DNA of 64,000 bases from Pseudomonas sp. G2-4 (lineage in GTDB: Bacteria; Pseudomonadota; Gammaproteobacteria; Pseudomonadales; Pseudomonadaceae), in the NCBI RefSeq assembly GCF_030064125.1, contig NZ_CP125957.1, forward strand, positions 62,001 to 126,000, given 5' to 3'. The translations under genes were made by a program, and so were the position numbers. Under the pieces are notes generated by a model, which saw only the letters and a program-made list of their open reading frames with translations, had not been told where the DNA came from and searched no databases. This document shows, piece after piece, positions 24,682 to 33,454 of the stretch (the first letter of the stretch is position 1; each line of letters opens with the position of its first letter).

Positions 24682-25866
24682 TCAGGCCGTGGCAGGCCGC
24701 AGCGAGTAGGTCTTGAGCTGGTCGGCAAAGTCCCGCAGGGACTGGATGCCGCTGGCCTCGGCTTCGTGGACCCATTCCTTGATGGCCGCGAGCATGTCAT
24801 GACCGTTGCTGCTGGTCTTGACCCAGATCTGCTGCAAGGCCAGGCGCTTCTCGTAGATCACTTTCAGCGCCTGGCTGTGTTCCAGCATGTTCTGGATGCG
24901 CACGTGATGACGGTCATCCAGCAGGCTGGTTTCTCGCGACAACAGGCGTTTGGCCCGGTGGAACTGGTGACGCACCGAGTGATCGACCTTCTCCAGTTCC
25001 TGCTTGACCAGCGGCGCGATGACCAACCGGCGGTACTGCGCCATGATCTGGAAGCGGTTGTTGAGGATCGCCATGGCGGTGTCCATGTCCAGGTGGCCCT
25101 TGCCTTCGATCCGGTGGGCGATCGGCGCCACCCGCTGGACCTTGGCCAAACGCAGGAAACTGAACACCTGGATCCAGGCCCAGCCCAGGTCGAACTCCCA
25201 TTTGCGGACCGACAGCTTGGCTGAGTTGGGGTAGGTGTGGTGGTTGTTGTGCAGTTCTTCGCCGCCGATCAGGATGCCCCAGGGCACCAGGTTGGTCGCC
25301 GCGTCACGGCATTCGAAGTTGCGGTAGCCGATGGCATGGCCCAGGCCATTGACCACGCCGGCGGCCCAGACTGGAATCCACATCATCTGGATGGCCCAGA
25401 TGGTGATGCCGATGGTGCCGAACAGCAGCAAGTCGATGGCGCCCATGATCGCTACGCCCAGCAGCGGGAAGCGGCTATAGAGATTGCGCTCGATCCAGTC
25501 GTCGGGGCAGTTCTTGCCGTAGATGCGCAGGGTTTCCGGATTTTCCGCTTCGGCGCGATACAGTTCGGCGCCTTTGCGCAGCACGGTGGACAAGCCTTTG
25601 ATCACCGGGCTATGGGGGTCGTCGACGGTTTCGCATTTGGCGTGGTGTTTGCGGTGGATGGCGGTCCACTCGCGGGTGTTCTGCGCCGTGGTCAGCCACA
25701 GCCAGAAACGAAAGAAATGTTTGAGGCCGGCATTGAGCTCAAGGGAGCGATGAGCCGAATAACGGTGCAGGTAGACCGTGACGCCAATGATCGTGACATG
25801 GGTCATCAGCAGGGTGACTGCCACCAGCGACCAAGGCGACAAGCCAAGAAAACCTTCGTACCACAT
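24682..25866 (-). CDS. desB: Acyl-CoA delta-9 fatty acid desaturase (DesB-like)
   Basis: A 394-residue integral membrane di-iron desaturase, equal in length to P. aeruginosa DesB as I recall it. It introduces a double bond at position 9 of acyl-CoA and so adjusts membrane fluidity. Histidine boxes are HRYSAH (34-39), HRKHH (71-75) and HNNHH (near 210), the typical iron ligands. Membrane helices surround the boxes (WSLVAVTLLMTHVTIIGVTV). I chose the ATG at 25866 (MWYEGFLGLS); the frame is open to 25914, but the shorter form fits the family start. No DesT-like repressor is adjacent. Confidence 0.9.
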   Translation of the reverse strand: MWYEGFLGLSPWSLVAVTLLMTHVTIIGVTVYLHRYSAHRSLELNAGLKHFFRFWLWLTTAQNTREWTAIHRKHHAKCETVDDPHSPVIKGLSTVLRKGAELYRAEAENPETLRIYGKNCPDDWIERNLYSRFPLLGVAIMGAIDLLLFGTIGITIWAIQMMWIPVWAAGVVNGLGHAIGYRNFECRDAATNLVPWGILIGGEELHNNHHTYPNSAKLSVRKWEFDLGWAWIQVFSFLRLAKVQRVAPIAHRIEGKGHLDMDTAMAILNNRFQIMAQYRRLVIAPLVKQELEKVDHSVRHQFHRAKRLLSRETSLLDDRHHVRIQNMLEHSQALKVIYEKRLALQQIWVKTSSNGHDMLAAIKEWVHEAEASGIQSLRDFADQLKTYSLRPATA

Positions 25867-26012
25867 AGGCTGTAGGGCCCTCGATAAAGATAAAAACAGC
25901 CGTTGCATTATCACCGGCCCGACAGATAAAACCAGTCGGCCTTTCAGATAAGAGTGGCAGGATGTTTCTTCCTCTATAATTCCCGCCTCATCATAGGGAC
26001 ATGGAAGGCCGA

Positions 26013-27920
26013 ATGACCGCCAATCACCGCATCGCTCTGCGCCCAGCGCTGCTTTATCTCGTGCTGTCAGTTGTCTGGCTGCAGCTGGTTGGCTATTTAT
26101 TGAACAGTTTCTTCGATCAATCCGCCGACCGGCTTCGCTGGTTACTGATCAACGGTTATGCCTGGGTGCTGGTCAGTGCCGGGTTGATCTTCCTGGCACG
26201 GGTACGAATATCCGGCTTTTTCGGCAAAGGTGAGCCCAATGTCGATCGCGAACGACTGCGTCAGGCAGCCGCCGTCTTCGATTGCACCCGCGAAGGGGTG
26301 TTGGTGACGGACCGTGATGGCCTGATCGTGCACGTTAACCGGGCGTTCATGGCGATCACCGGTTTCGCTCGGGAAGAAGTCCTGGGCCAGCGCCCCAACC
26401 TGTTCAAGTCCGGTCGTCACGGGCCGGCTTTCTATCGGGACATGTTTGCCTCCCTGGCCACTCGTGGCGAGTGGAATGGTGAGATATGGAATCGACGAAA
26501 AAGCGGCGAAATCTATCCGCAATGGCAGACGATCCGCGCCATTCCCGATGAAAACGGCCAGGTCCATCAATACGTCGCGGTGTTTTCCGACATCAGTGCG
26601 ATAAAGGATTCGCAACACGAACTGGCGCACCTGGCCCATCACGACCCGCTGACCGGCCTGCCCAACCGACTGCTGTTTTCCGATCGCACCGAACAGGCCC
26701 TGACGTCGGCTCAGCTGCACAAGCGTGGCTGCGCGCTGTTGTTGGTAGATCTGGATCATTTCAAAAACATCAACGATAGCTTGGGGCACAACGTGGGCGA
26801 TGAGTTGCTCAAGGGTGTGTCGGAGCGCTTTCGCGGGCTCTTTGCGCCGGGCGTGACGCTGGCCCGGCTGGGGGGCGATGAGTTTGCCGTGCTGGTGGAA
26901 AACTGTTCGCAGCCCGGGCAGGCGGCGGTCCTGGCTGGACGAATTCTCGATGCGCTGAAGGAGCCGTTGCGGCTCGATCATCAATCCCTGTTCATCAATG
27001 CCAGCATCGGCATCAGTCTGTTTCCAGGCGATGCTCTCAACGCCGGGCAATTGCTGCGCAATGCCGATTCGGCGCTGTTCAAGGCCAAGAGCGCCGGGCG
27101 TGACGGTTACGCCCTGTACACCGAAGAACTTACTGCCCACGCTCAGCAACGGGTCGAGATTGCCTCCGAACTGCGCCAGGCCCTTGAGCGGCAAGAACTG
27201 CGGGTTCATTACCAACCGGTGCACGACCTGGCGACCAGCCGTGTGATCGGGGTCGAGGCGCTGGTGCGGTGGGAGCATCCCAGGCGGGGGTTGGTGTCGC
27301 CGGCCGAGTTCATTCCAATTGCCGAGCGCACCGGGCTGATCGCCCAGATCGATGCCTGGGTCATGGACCAGGCCTGTCGGCAGATGTGCCGGTGGCAGCA
27401 GGCCGGCGTGGTGTTGTCGTTCGTCGCGGTCAACGTCTCCAGCCGCCTGTTCGCCCATCGCGAGTTATACGAGCAGGTCGCCCGGGTGCTGCACGACACG
27501 GGCCTGGCCCCGGCCTGCCTGGAGCTGGAAGTGACCGAAAGTGCGGTCATGGAAGACCCGGAAGTGGCGCTGGAGCAGATGCATCGCCTGCGCGAGCTGG
27601 GCGTGCGGCTGGCGATCGACGATTTTGGCACGGGGTATTCGTCGCTGTTGCGGCTCAAACGCTTGCCGGTGCAGAAGCTCAAGATCGATCAGGGGTTTGT
27701 CGCCGGGTTGCCGTGGGATGAAGACGACGTGGCGATTGTCCGGGTGATCATCGCCCTGGCCCGGAGCATGGGCATGCAGGTGCATGCCGAGGGCATTGAA
27801 CAGCGCGAACAAGCGGCATTTTTGCTTGGACAGGCTTGTGAATTGGGGCAGGGTTACTGGTTTGGGCGACCGGTGCCGGCGCAGCAGTTGGATTGGGACT
27901 GCGCTCCGGTCATTGCTTGA
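26013..27920 (+). CDS. Membrane PAS-GGDEF-EAL c-di-GMP protein
   Basis: A 635-residue inner-membrane protein. Two membrane helices (about 10-32 and 43-63) are followed by a PAS domain (75-195), a GGDEF domain (205-365; RLGGDEFAVLV) and an EAL domain (380-630; GVEALVRWEH, with DDFGTGYSSL and the later Lys/Glu-containing KLKIDQGF). Both catalytic motifs are intact, so the protein could make and degrade c-di-GMP. The ATG at 26013 has GGAAGG just upstream; an ATG at 26001 is an alternative. It is divergent from desB with about 150 bp between. Confidence 0.9.
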   Translation: MTANHRIALRPALLYLVLSVVWLQLVGYLLNSFFDQSADRLRWLLINGYAWVLVSAGLIFLARVRISGFFGKGEPNVDRERLRQAAAVFDCTREGVLVTDRDGLIVHVNRAFMAITGFAREEVLGQRPNLFKSGRHGPAFYRDMFASLATRGEWNGEIWNRRKSGEIYPQWQTIRAIPDENGQVHQYVAVFSDISAIKDSQHELAHLAHHDPLTGLPNRLLFSDRTEQALTSAQLHKRGCALLLVDLDHFKNINDSLGHNVGDELLKGVSERFRGLFAPGVTLARLGGDEFAVLVENCSQPGQAAVLAGRILDALKEPLRLDHQSLFINASIGISLFPGDALNAGQLLRNADSALFKAKSAGRDGYALYTEELTAHAQQRVEIASELRQALERQELRVHYQPVHDLATSRVIGVEALVRWEHPRRGLVSPAEFIPIAERTGLIAQIDAWVMDQACRQMCRWQQAGVVLSFVAVNVSSRLFAHRELYEQVARVLHDTGLAPACLELEVTESAVMEDPEVALEQMHRLRELGVRLAIDDFGTGYSSLLRLKRLPVQKLKIDQGFVAGLPWDEDDVAIVRVIIALARSMGMQVHAEGIEQREQAAFLLGQACELGQGYWFGRPVPAQQLDWDCAPVIA

Positions 27921-27954
27921 TGACCAACGGCATTGATGTTGACTGACACTCCGC

Positions 27955-28052
27955 TATCGCGAGCAAGCTCGCTCCCACAGTTGTTTTGTGTTGCCTGTGA
28001 TATCCGCGCCAACCCGCTTCCCTTGTGGGAGCGAGCTTGCTCGCGATGGCGT
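27955..28052. repeat. REP pair, first family
   Basis: Inverted copies of the GGGAGCGAGCTTGCTC palindrome, arranged tail-to-tail between two convergent genes. Confidence 0.9.
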
Positions 28053-28078
28053 CGGCTCAGCTTGCATCAAGGTAGGCG

Positions 28079-28462
28079 TTACCCCTTGGCGTCAGGCGCC
28101 GCCATCCCCTTGGTTTCCAAATGATCCAACGCCCGCTCGACCAATAACTGAACCCCATCGGCCATGCGGCTGATCGCCAGGGCGATGCAGCGGCGTGAGT
28201 CGTCGACGTCGTCGGCCAGGTCGGCGGCGATGGTGCTGATGGACAGCAGGTCTTCAGAGGCGTTGGCCAGGAGGGTTTCGGTGTCGATGTGGGGGGAGAC
28301 GATGAAGAGTTGGTCTTTGTCGGGTTCCGGCGGTGAGGCTGGCTTGGGGTTGAGGTAGTAGTCGAGGGCACGGTTGGCGGCGTCTTCGAGCTTTTTTTCT
28401 TCGAGGGCTTCGACGCGGGATTTGTGGCCGCTTTGTGGCGGATTAGGTGAAGGCTTTACCAT
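28079..28462 (-). CDS. DUF6124 family protein, copy 1
   Basis: A 127-residue soluble protein, mostly helical, with unknown function. A strongly conserved block (DTETLLANASEDLLSIS, then DLADDVDDSRR and AISRMADGVQLLVERA) is shared with the gene at 60035-60388; the N-terminal 40 residues differ. The start at 28462 (MVKPSPN) corresponds to that of the second copy. The frame is open further upstream through a conserved leader, but that part has no protein conservation. The region before the start has no strong Shine-Dalgarno sequence; instead CTGGTAC occupies that position and can pair inside the leader. Confidence 0.8.
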   Translation of the reverse strand: MVKPSPNPPQSGHKSRVEALEEKKLEDAANRALDYYLNPKPASPPEPDKDQLFIVSPHIDTETLLANASEDLLSISTIAADLADDVDDSRRCIALAISRMADGVQLLVERALDHLETKGMAAPDAKG

Positions 28463-28690
28463 ATTTATGTACCAGAGTTGGGGTTGCCATCCTTTCGCTT
28501 GCATTCGAAGAGGTGGCAACTGTGCGTAGGTGTGCAAGACCGGTCCGGTACCGCCGGCAGACCCGAAGGTCTCCCACGCACAATCGCCATAACGGATGCG
28601 AGCATAAAAAAATGCTCGGTCAATAGCCATGACCAATTGCGTACCAGTCCGGACTTGCACGTCCGTGTCACCGTTTTTTGCGATGACGAA
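28463..28690 (-). ncRNA. Structured leader of DUF6124 gene, copy 1
   Basis: A cis-acting RNA candidate. From its 5' end on the minus strand it has a 7-bp hairpin (28687-28667, arms GTCATCG/CGGTGAC), then a second hairpin (28665-28650, CGGAC/GTCCG). Arm A (28660-28641, GTGCAAGTCCGGACTGGTAC) is complementary to arm B (28551-28532, GTACCGGACCGGTCTTGCAC) at 18 of 20 positions including one G-U. A third arm (28504-28469: ATGCAAG...CTGGTAC) could pair with B instead and ends 6 nt before the start codon. The same order occurs at 59795-60034. No protein coding is conserved in it. Confidence 0.6.
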
Positions 28691-28838
28691 CAAAGGTTAG
28701 CGGTGCAAAACCAGGGCGCCTAGTTCATGAACCGCCCCGCGTCTTGAAGGAAATCTCCGAGGATTTGGCGGGGGAAAAGGCCCCAAATACCTCAGCCGTA
28801 GGACGTTGGTCACTTTCTGTAATTTTGGTTATATAAAA

Positions 28839-28863
28839 ATTCTTAAATAGTCTTTTTAAGAAT
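28839..28863. promoter_or_regulatory. AT-rich palindrome upstream of oscA
   Basis: ATTCTTAAA-TAGTCTT-TTTAAGAAT, perfect 9-bp arms, about 80 bp before the oscA start in an unusually AT-rich stretch. Sulfur-starvation genes are normally activated by CysB, which binds AT-rich sites, so this is a candidate activator site or promoter element. Confidence 0.45.
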
Positions 28864-28941
28864 ATCCGCGCTTGTCTAGTATTGCTCCCACGCCACAAGC
28901 AGTGCCGCCCACTGTCAGGCATTCATCCAAGGAGCAGTAGC

Positions 28942-29124
28942 ATGAGCGCATCCCTACGCAGCGTTGACGGCCAGGACGAGGCAACCATCTTGCGCGAGAT
29001 CCAGAGCGCCTTGCGCGATCTGCGCTTTGGTGCGGTGGAAATCACCGTGCACAACGCGCAGGTGGTCCAGATCGAACGCAAGGAAAAATTCCGGCTGCAG
29101 CAGCCGAGCCAAAAACCGTCTTGA
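28942..29124 (+). CDS. oscA: Sulfur starvation response protein OscA
   Basis: A 60-residue protein of the DUF2292/YezD family (ILREIQSALRDLRFGAVEITVHNAQVVQIERKEK is the conserved core). In pseudomonads oscA is placed just before sbp and the sulfate transporter genes and is needed for use of organosulfur compounds and chromate tolerance under sulfur limitation. The ATG at 28942 follows AAGGAG. The mechanism is unknown; the strand-turn-strand pattern suggests a small nucleic-acid or protein-binding fold. Confidence 0.9.
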   Translation: MSASLRSVDGQDEATILREIQSALRDLRFGAVEITVHNAQVVQIERKEKFRLQQPSQKPS

Positions 29125-29133
29125 AACAACCAG

Positions 29134-29195
29134 GATCGCAATCTGCGGCAGCGCCTGCCGGGGGGCTTGATGCAGGCGCTGCCGAGGCTGCGATC
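29134..29195. repeat. Imperfect intergenic palindrome between oscA and sbp
   Basis: GATCGCA...GCGGCAGCGCCTGC (29134-29158) faces GCAGGCGCTGCCG...TGCGATC (29172-29195). It lacks a T run. It may attenuate read-through or stabilise the oscA message, or be a further Pseudomonas repeat family. Confidence 0.7.
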
Positions 29196-29256
29196 GTTTA
29201 ATCGGCTACCGATTTCCAAAAGTCATAAGAACATCAGAATTCCAGGAGCTTTCACC

Positions 29257-30270
29257 ATGTCGTCCATTCGCCGTTATGCCCTGGCCGCCCTGGCCAGTGC
29301 TGTTTTTGCAGGTTCCGCAGTCGCCAAGGACTATGAGTTGCTCAATGTCTCCTACGACCCGACCCGCGAGCTGTATCAGGATTACAACGCCGAATTCGCC
29401 AGTTTCTGGAAAAAAGCGCACCCGGATGACAGCGTGAAGATCCAGCAATCCCACGGTGGCTCGGGCAAGCAAGGCCGGGCGGTGATCGATGGTCTACGGG
29501 CCGACGTGGTGACCCTGGCTCTGGCTGGCGACATCGATGAAATCGCCAAGCTGGGCAAATCCCTGCCGCTGGATTGGCAAACACGCCTGCCGGACGCCAG
29601 CACGCCTTACACCTCGACCATCGTGTTCCTGGTGCGCAAGGGCAATCCCAAGGGCATCAAGGATTGGGGCGACCTGATCAAGAATGACGTATCGGTCATC
29701 ACCCCGAACCCGAAGACCTCCGGCGGCGCTCGCTGGAACTTTCTCGCCGCCTGGGCTTATGGCCTGAAAGCCAACGGCGGGGACGAAGCCAAGGCCAAGG
29801 AGTACGTGCAAGCGCTGTTCAAGCACGTGCCGATCCTCGACACCGGCGCCCGTGGCTCGACCATTACGTTCGTCAACAACGGTCAGGGCGACGTGTTGCT
29901 GGCTTGGGAAAACGAGGCCTTCCTGGCGCTGAAGGAAGAGGGTGGCGCCGACAAGTTCGACATCGTCGTACCGTCGCTGTCGATCCTCGCCGAACCGCCG
30001 GTGGCGGTGGTGGACAAGAACGCCGAGAAAAAGGGCAACGCTGAAATCGCTGAAGCCTATCTCAAGCACTTGTACAGCCCGGCCGGCCAGGAAATCGCCG
30101 CGAAGAACTTCTATCGTCCACGTGACAAGGACGTTGCCGCCAAGTACTCCCGGCAGTTCCCGAAACTGGAGCTGGTGACCATCGACAAGGACTTCGGTGG
30201 TTGGAAAACCGCCCAGCCAAAATTCTTCAATGATGGCGGCGTGTTCGACCAGATCTATCAGGCGCAGTAA
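29257..30270 (+). CDS. sbp: Periplasmic sulfate-binding protein
   Basis: A 337-residue binding protein of the sulfate ABC transporter. A Sec signal peptide ([19 protein letters not shown], cleavage near AVA-KDYELL) precedes the mature protein. Sulfate-binding family signatures are [16 protein letters not shown] and [15 protein letters not shown], where backbone groups and Ser hold the anion, and WNFLAAWAY later. The ATG at 29257 has AGGAG 9 bp upstream. It lies between oscA and cysTWA and should be co-regulated by sulfur supply through CysB. Confidence 0.95.
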   Translation: MSSIRRYALAALASAVFAGSAVAKDYELLNVSYDPTRELYQDYNAEFASFWKKAHPDDSVKIQQSHGGSGKQGRAVIDGLRADVVTLALAGDIDEIAKLGKSLPLDWQTRLPDASTPYTSTIVFLVRKGNPKGIKDWGDLIKNDVSVITPNPKTSGGARWNFLAAWAYGLKANGGDEAKAKEYVQALFKHVPILDTGARGSTITFVNNGQGDVLLAWENEAFLALKEEGGADKFDIVVPSLSILAEPPVAVVDKNAEKKGNAEIAEAYLKHLYSPAGQEIAAKNFYRPRDKDVAAKYSRQFPKLELVTIDKDFGGWKTAQPKFFNDGGVFDQIYQAQ

Positions 30271-30314
30271 GCTGGGGTTTGTCTTAAATTGCCAGTTGGT
30301 CAGGCCATGGACCT

Positions 30315-30405
30315 TGTGGGAGCGAGCCTGCTCGCGAAGACGGCGTCTTGTTCGACATCGATGTCGACTGAGCCGGCGCTTTCGCGAGCAGGCTCGCTCC
30401 CACAG
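30315..30405. repeat. REP pair, first family
   Basis: An inverted pair with GAGCGAGCCTGCTCGCGA cores between sbp and cysT. Its place within an operon suggests a role in mRNA processing that could set the high ratio of binding protein to permease. Confidence 0.9.
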
Positions 30406-30472
30406 GATGTTTAGCTGACAATTCCTTGTGGCAAGGGAGCCAGTTCTCCCGCCACATCAACCAAGGACTTCT

Positions 30473-31291
30473 ATGTCGCGTCGCATATCCCCCGTCATAC
30501 CCGGCTTCGGGCTGACGCTGGGCTACACCCTGGTGTACCTCAGTCTGATTGTGCTCATCCCCCTGGCGGCGATGTTCGTGCATGCCGCCCAACTCACCTG
30601 GGAACAATTCTGGGCGATCATCTCGGCGCCACGGGTGCTGGCTGCCTTGAAGCTCAGCTTCGGCACCGCGCTGTACGCCGCGATCATCAACGGCGTGATC
30701 GGTACGCTGCTGGCCTGGGTGCTGGTGCGGTACACCTTCCCCGGCCGCAAGATCATCGACGCGATGATCGACCTGCCGTTCGCACTGCCCACCGCCGTGG
30801 CCGGTATTGCCCTGACCGCGTTGTATGCGCCGACCGGCCTGGTCGGCCAGTTCGCCACTGACCTGGGGTTCAAGATCGCCTACACGCCGCTGGGCATCAC
30901 CCTGGCGCTGACCTTCGTGACGCTGCCGTTCGTGGTGCGTACGGTGCAGCCGGTGCTGGCTGATATTCCCCGTGAAGTCGAAGAGGCCGCCGCCTGCCTC
31001 GGTGCCAAGCCGTGGCAGGTGTTCCGCCACATTCTCGTACCGGCGTTGCTGCCGGCCTGGTTGACCGGCTTCGCCCTGGCGTTTGCCCGTGGCGTGGGCG
31101 AGTACGGCTCGGTGATTTTCATCGCCGGCAACATGCCGATGAAAACCGAGATCCTGCCGCTGCTGATCATGGTCAAGCTTGATCAATACGACTACACCGG
31201 CGCCACCTCCATCGGCGTGCTGATGCTGGTGGTTTCCTTCGTCCTGTTGCTGCTGATCAACCTGCTGCAGCGGCGCATCGAAACCCCATAA
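30473..31291 (+). CDS. cysT: Sulfate ABC transporter permease CysT
   Basis: A 272-residue inner-membrane permease with six predicted helices. The permease EAA loop, which docks onto the ATPase, is EEAAACLGAKPWQVFRHILV. It forms the channel together with CysW. The ATG at 30473 follows AAGGA; the open frame further upstream runs through non-coding DNA. cysW follows 12 bp later. Confidence 0.95.
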   Translation: MSRRISPVIPGFGLTLGYTLVYLSLIVLIPLAAMFVHAAQLTWEQFWAIISAPRVLAALKLSFGTALYAAIINGVIGTLLAWVLVRYTFPGRKIIDAMIDLPFALPTAVAGIALTALYAPTGLVGQFATDLGFKIAYTPLGITLALTFVTLPFVVRTVQPVLADIPREVEEAAACLGAKPWQVFRHILVPALLPAWLTGFALAFARGVGEYGSVIFIAGNMPMKTEILPLLIMVKLDQYDYTGATSIGVLMLVVSFVLLLLINLLQRRIETP

Positions 31292-31303
31292 GGAGGCGCG
31301 AAC

Positions 31304-32173
31304 ATGTCCCAATCGTCTATTTCCGCGGCCTCCACCAACGCCGCCCGCCGCGGCAGTGCAATGTCGCGGCGAGTCCTGATCGGCCTCGGCTGGCTGATTT
31401 TTGCGCTGTTTCTGCTGCTACCGTTGTTCATCGTGGTGTCCCAAGGGCTGAAGTCCGGCCTGGGGGCATTCTTTACCGCGATCTTCGAACCCGACGCATT
31501 GTCGGCGCTGAAGCTCACGGTGTTCGCCGTGCTGATCTCGGTGCCGCTGAACCTGGTGTTCGGCGTCAGTGCCGCGTGGTGCGTGAGCAAATATTCATTC
31601 CGTGGCAAGAGCATGCTGGTGACGCTGATCGACCTGCCGTTCTCGGTGTCGCCGGTGATCGCGGGCCTGGTGTATGTGCTGATGTTTGGCGCCCAGGGTT
31701 TGTTCGGACCGTGGCTGTCGGATCACGACATCCAGATCGTGTTTGCGCTGCCGGGCATCGTGCTGGCGACGATTTTCGTCACCGTGCCGTTCGTGGCCCG
31801 GGAGTTGATCCCGCTGATGCAGGAGCAGGGCACCCAGGAAGAAGAAGCCGCGCGCCTGTTGGGCGCCAATGGCTGGCAGATGTTCTGGCACATCACCGTG
31901 CCGAACATCAAGTGGGGCCTGATCTATGGCGTGGTGCTGTGTACCGCCCGGGCCATGGGCGAGTTCGGCGCGGTGTCGGTGGTGTCCGGGCACATTCGCG
32001 GGGTGACCAACACCCTGCCGCTGCACGTCGAGATCCTCTACAACGAATACAACCACGTGGCCGCGTTCGCTGTGGCGAGCCTGTTGCTGATCCTGGCGCT
32101 CTTGATCCTGCTGCTCAAGCAGTGGAGCGAAAACCGAATCAACCGCCTGCGCGCCAGCGCCGCAGAGGAATAA
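31304..32173 (+). CDS. cysW: Sulfate ABC transporter permease CysW
   Basis: A 289-residue partner permease with six predicted helices and the EAA loop [20 protein letters not shown]. The start follows AAGGAGG (from about 31290), and the gene ends 3 bp before cysA. The first 20 residues are polar and precede the first helix ([20 protein letters not shown]). Confidence 0.95.
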   Translation: MSQSSISAASTNAARRGSAMSRRVLIGLGWLIFALFLLLPLFIVVSQGLKSGLGAFFTAIFEPDALSALKLTVFAVLISVPLNLVFGVSAAWCVSKYSFRGKSMLVTLIDLPFSVSPVIAGLVYVLMFGAQGLFGPWLSDHDIQIVFALPGIVLATIFVTVPFVARELIPLMQEQGTQEEEAARLLGANGWQMFWHITVPNIKWGLIYGVVLCTARAMGEFGAVSVVSGHIRGVTNTLPLHVEILYNEYNHVAAFAVASLLLILALLILLLKQWSENRINRLRASAAEE

Positions 32174-32176
32174 GTC

Positions 32177-33166
32177 ATGTCGATCGAAGTTCGTAACGTC
32201 AGCAAGAATTTCAACGCCTTCAAGGCCCTGGACGACATCAGCCTGGACATCCAGAGCGGCGAGCTGGTGGCGCTGCTGGGCCCGTCGGGTTGCGGCAAGA
32301 CCACGTTGCTGCGGATCATCGCCGGCCTCGAAACCCCGGACCAGGGCAACATTGTGTTCCACGGTGAAGACGTTTCCGGCCACGATGTGCGTGATCGCAA
32401 CGTCGGTTTCGTGTTCCAGCACTACGCCTTGTTCCGTCACATGACGGTGTTCGACAACGTCGCCTTTGGCTTGCGCATGAAGCCCAAGCAGCAGCGCCCG
32501 AACGAAAGCCAGATCGCGACCAAGGTCCACGAACTGCTGAACATGGTGCAGCTGGATTGGCTCGCCGACCGTTACCCGGAGCAGCTGTCCGGCGGCCAGC
32601 GCCAGCGTATCGCCTTGGCCCGCGCATTGGCGGTGGAGCCCAAGGTGTTGCTGCTGGATGAGCCCTTCGGTGCCCTGGACGCCAAGGTCCGCAAGGAACT
32701 GCGTCGCTGGCTGGCGCGGCTGCACGAGGACATCAACCTGACTTCGGTATTCGTGACCCACGACCAGGAAGAAGCCATGGAAGTCGCCGACCGGATCGTG
32801 GTGATGAACAAGGGCGTGATCGAGCAGATTGGCTCACCGGGCGACGTCTACGAGAACCCGGCCAGCGACTTTGTGTATCACTTCCTCGGCGACTCGAACC
32901 GCCTGCACTTGGGTGAGGATCGGCACGTGCTGTTCCGCCCCCATGAAGTCTCGCTGTCGCGCTCGGAGCTGGAAGACCACCACGCCGCCGAAGTACGCGA
33001 CATCCGGCCGCTGGGCGCCACCACCCGGGTGACCCTGAAGGTGGAAGGCCAGAGCGAGCTGATCGAAGCTGAAGTGGTGAAGGATCACGACAGCCTGGTG
33101 GGCCTGGCGAAAGGGGAGACGTTGTTCTTCAAGCCCAAGGTCTGGCAGAAGGTCGCCAATCTTTAG
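32177..33166 (+). CDS. cysA: Sulfate ABC transporter ATP-binding protein
   Basis: A 329-residue ABC ATPase that powers sulfate (and thiosulfate) import. Walker [11 protein letters not shown]-loop VFQHYALF, signature LSGGQRQR, Walker [13 protein letters not shown] and the switch His in [10 protein letters not shown] are intact. The C-terminal 90 residues form the short TOBE-type regulatory domain found in CysA. It is the last gene of the cysTWA unit and is followed by a REP pair. Confidence 0.95.
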   Translation: MSIEVRNVSKNFNAFKALDDISLDIQSGELVALLGPSGCGKTTLLRIIAGLETPDQGNIVFHGEDVSGHDVRDRNVGFVFQHYALFRHMTVFDNVAFGLRMKPKQQRPNESQIATKVHELLNMVQLDWLADRYPEQLSGGQRQRIALARALAVEPKVLLLDEPFGALDAKVRKELRRWLARLHEDINLTSVFVTHDQEEAMEVADRIVVMNKGVIEQIGSPGDVYENPASDFVYHFLGDSNRLHLGEDRHVLFRPHEVSLSRSELEDHHAAEVRDIRPLGATTRVTLKVEGQSELIEAEVVKDHDSLVGLAKGETLFFKPKVWQKVANL

Positions 33167-33176
33167 GATCAAAAGC

Positions 33177-33274
33177 ATCGCGAGCAAGCTCGCTCCCACA
33201 GTAGAGCTTCGGTGAACACATAATTTGTGAACATATGGAGATCCCCTGTGGGAGCGAGCTTGCTCGCGATGGCG
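33177..33274. repeat. REP pair, first family
   Basis: Inverted copies of the GGGAGCGAGCTTGCTC palindrome directly after the cysA stop, with about 45 bp between them. Confidence 0.9.
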
Positions 33275-33454
33275 CCCTCACTGACACCCCGAGCCGAATC
33301 CGAATAACACCGCCCGACCTTGCTTCGATTGGTTCTACTCCAACACCTTTTCCCATCTCAAACCCTACCTAGACTCTGAGTTGCCAGGAGGCAGTAAGAG
33401 TCCAACGACGGACCGGTGTTATCTCCTGGCGCCCTGATGCCAAGGAGATGAAGT

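Noticed and set aside
28463..28693. N-terminal extension of the DUF6124 protein (204 residues)
   Set aside because: The open frame extends through the structured leader, but the extension has no counterpart in the second copy, which starts at the position corresponding to 28462.
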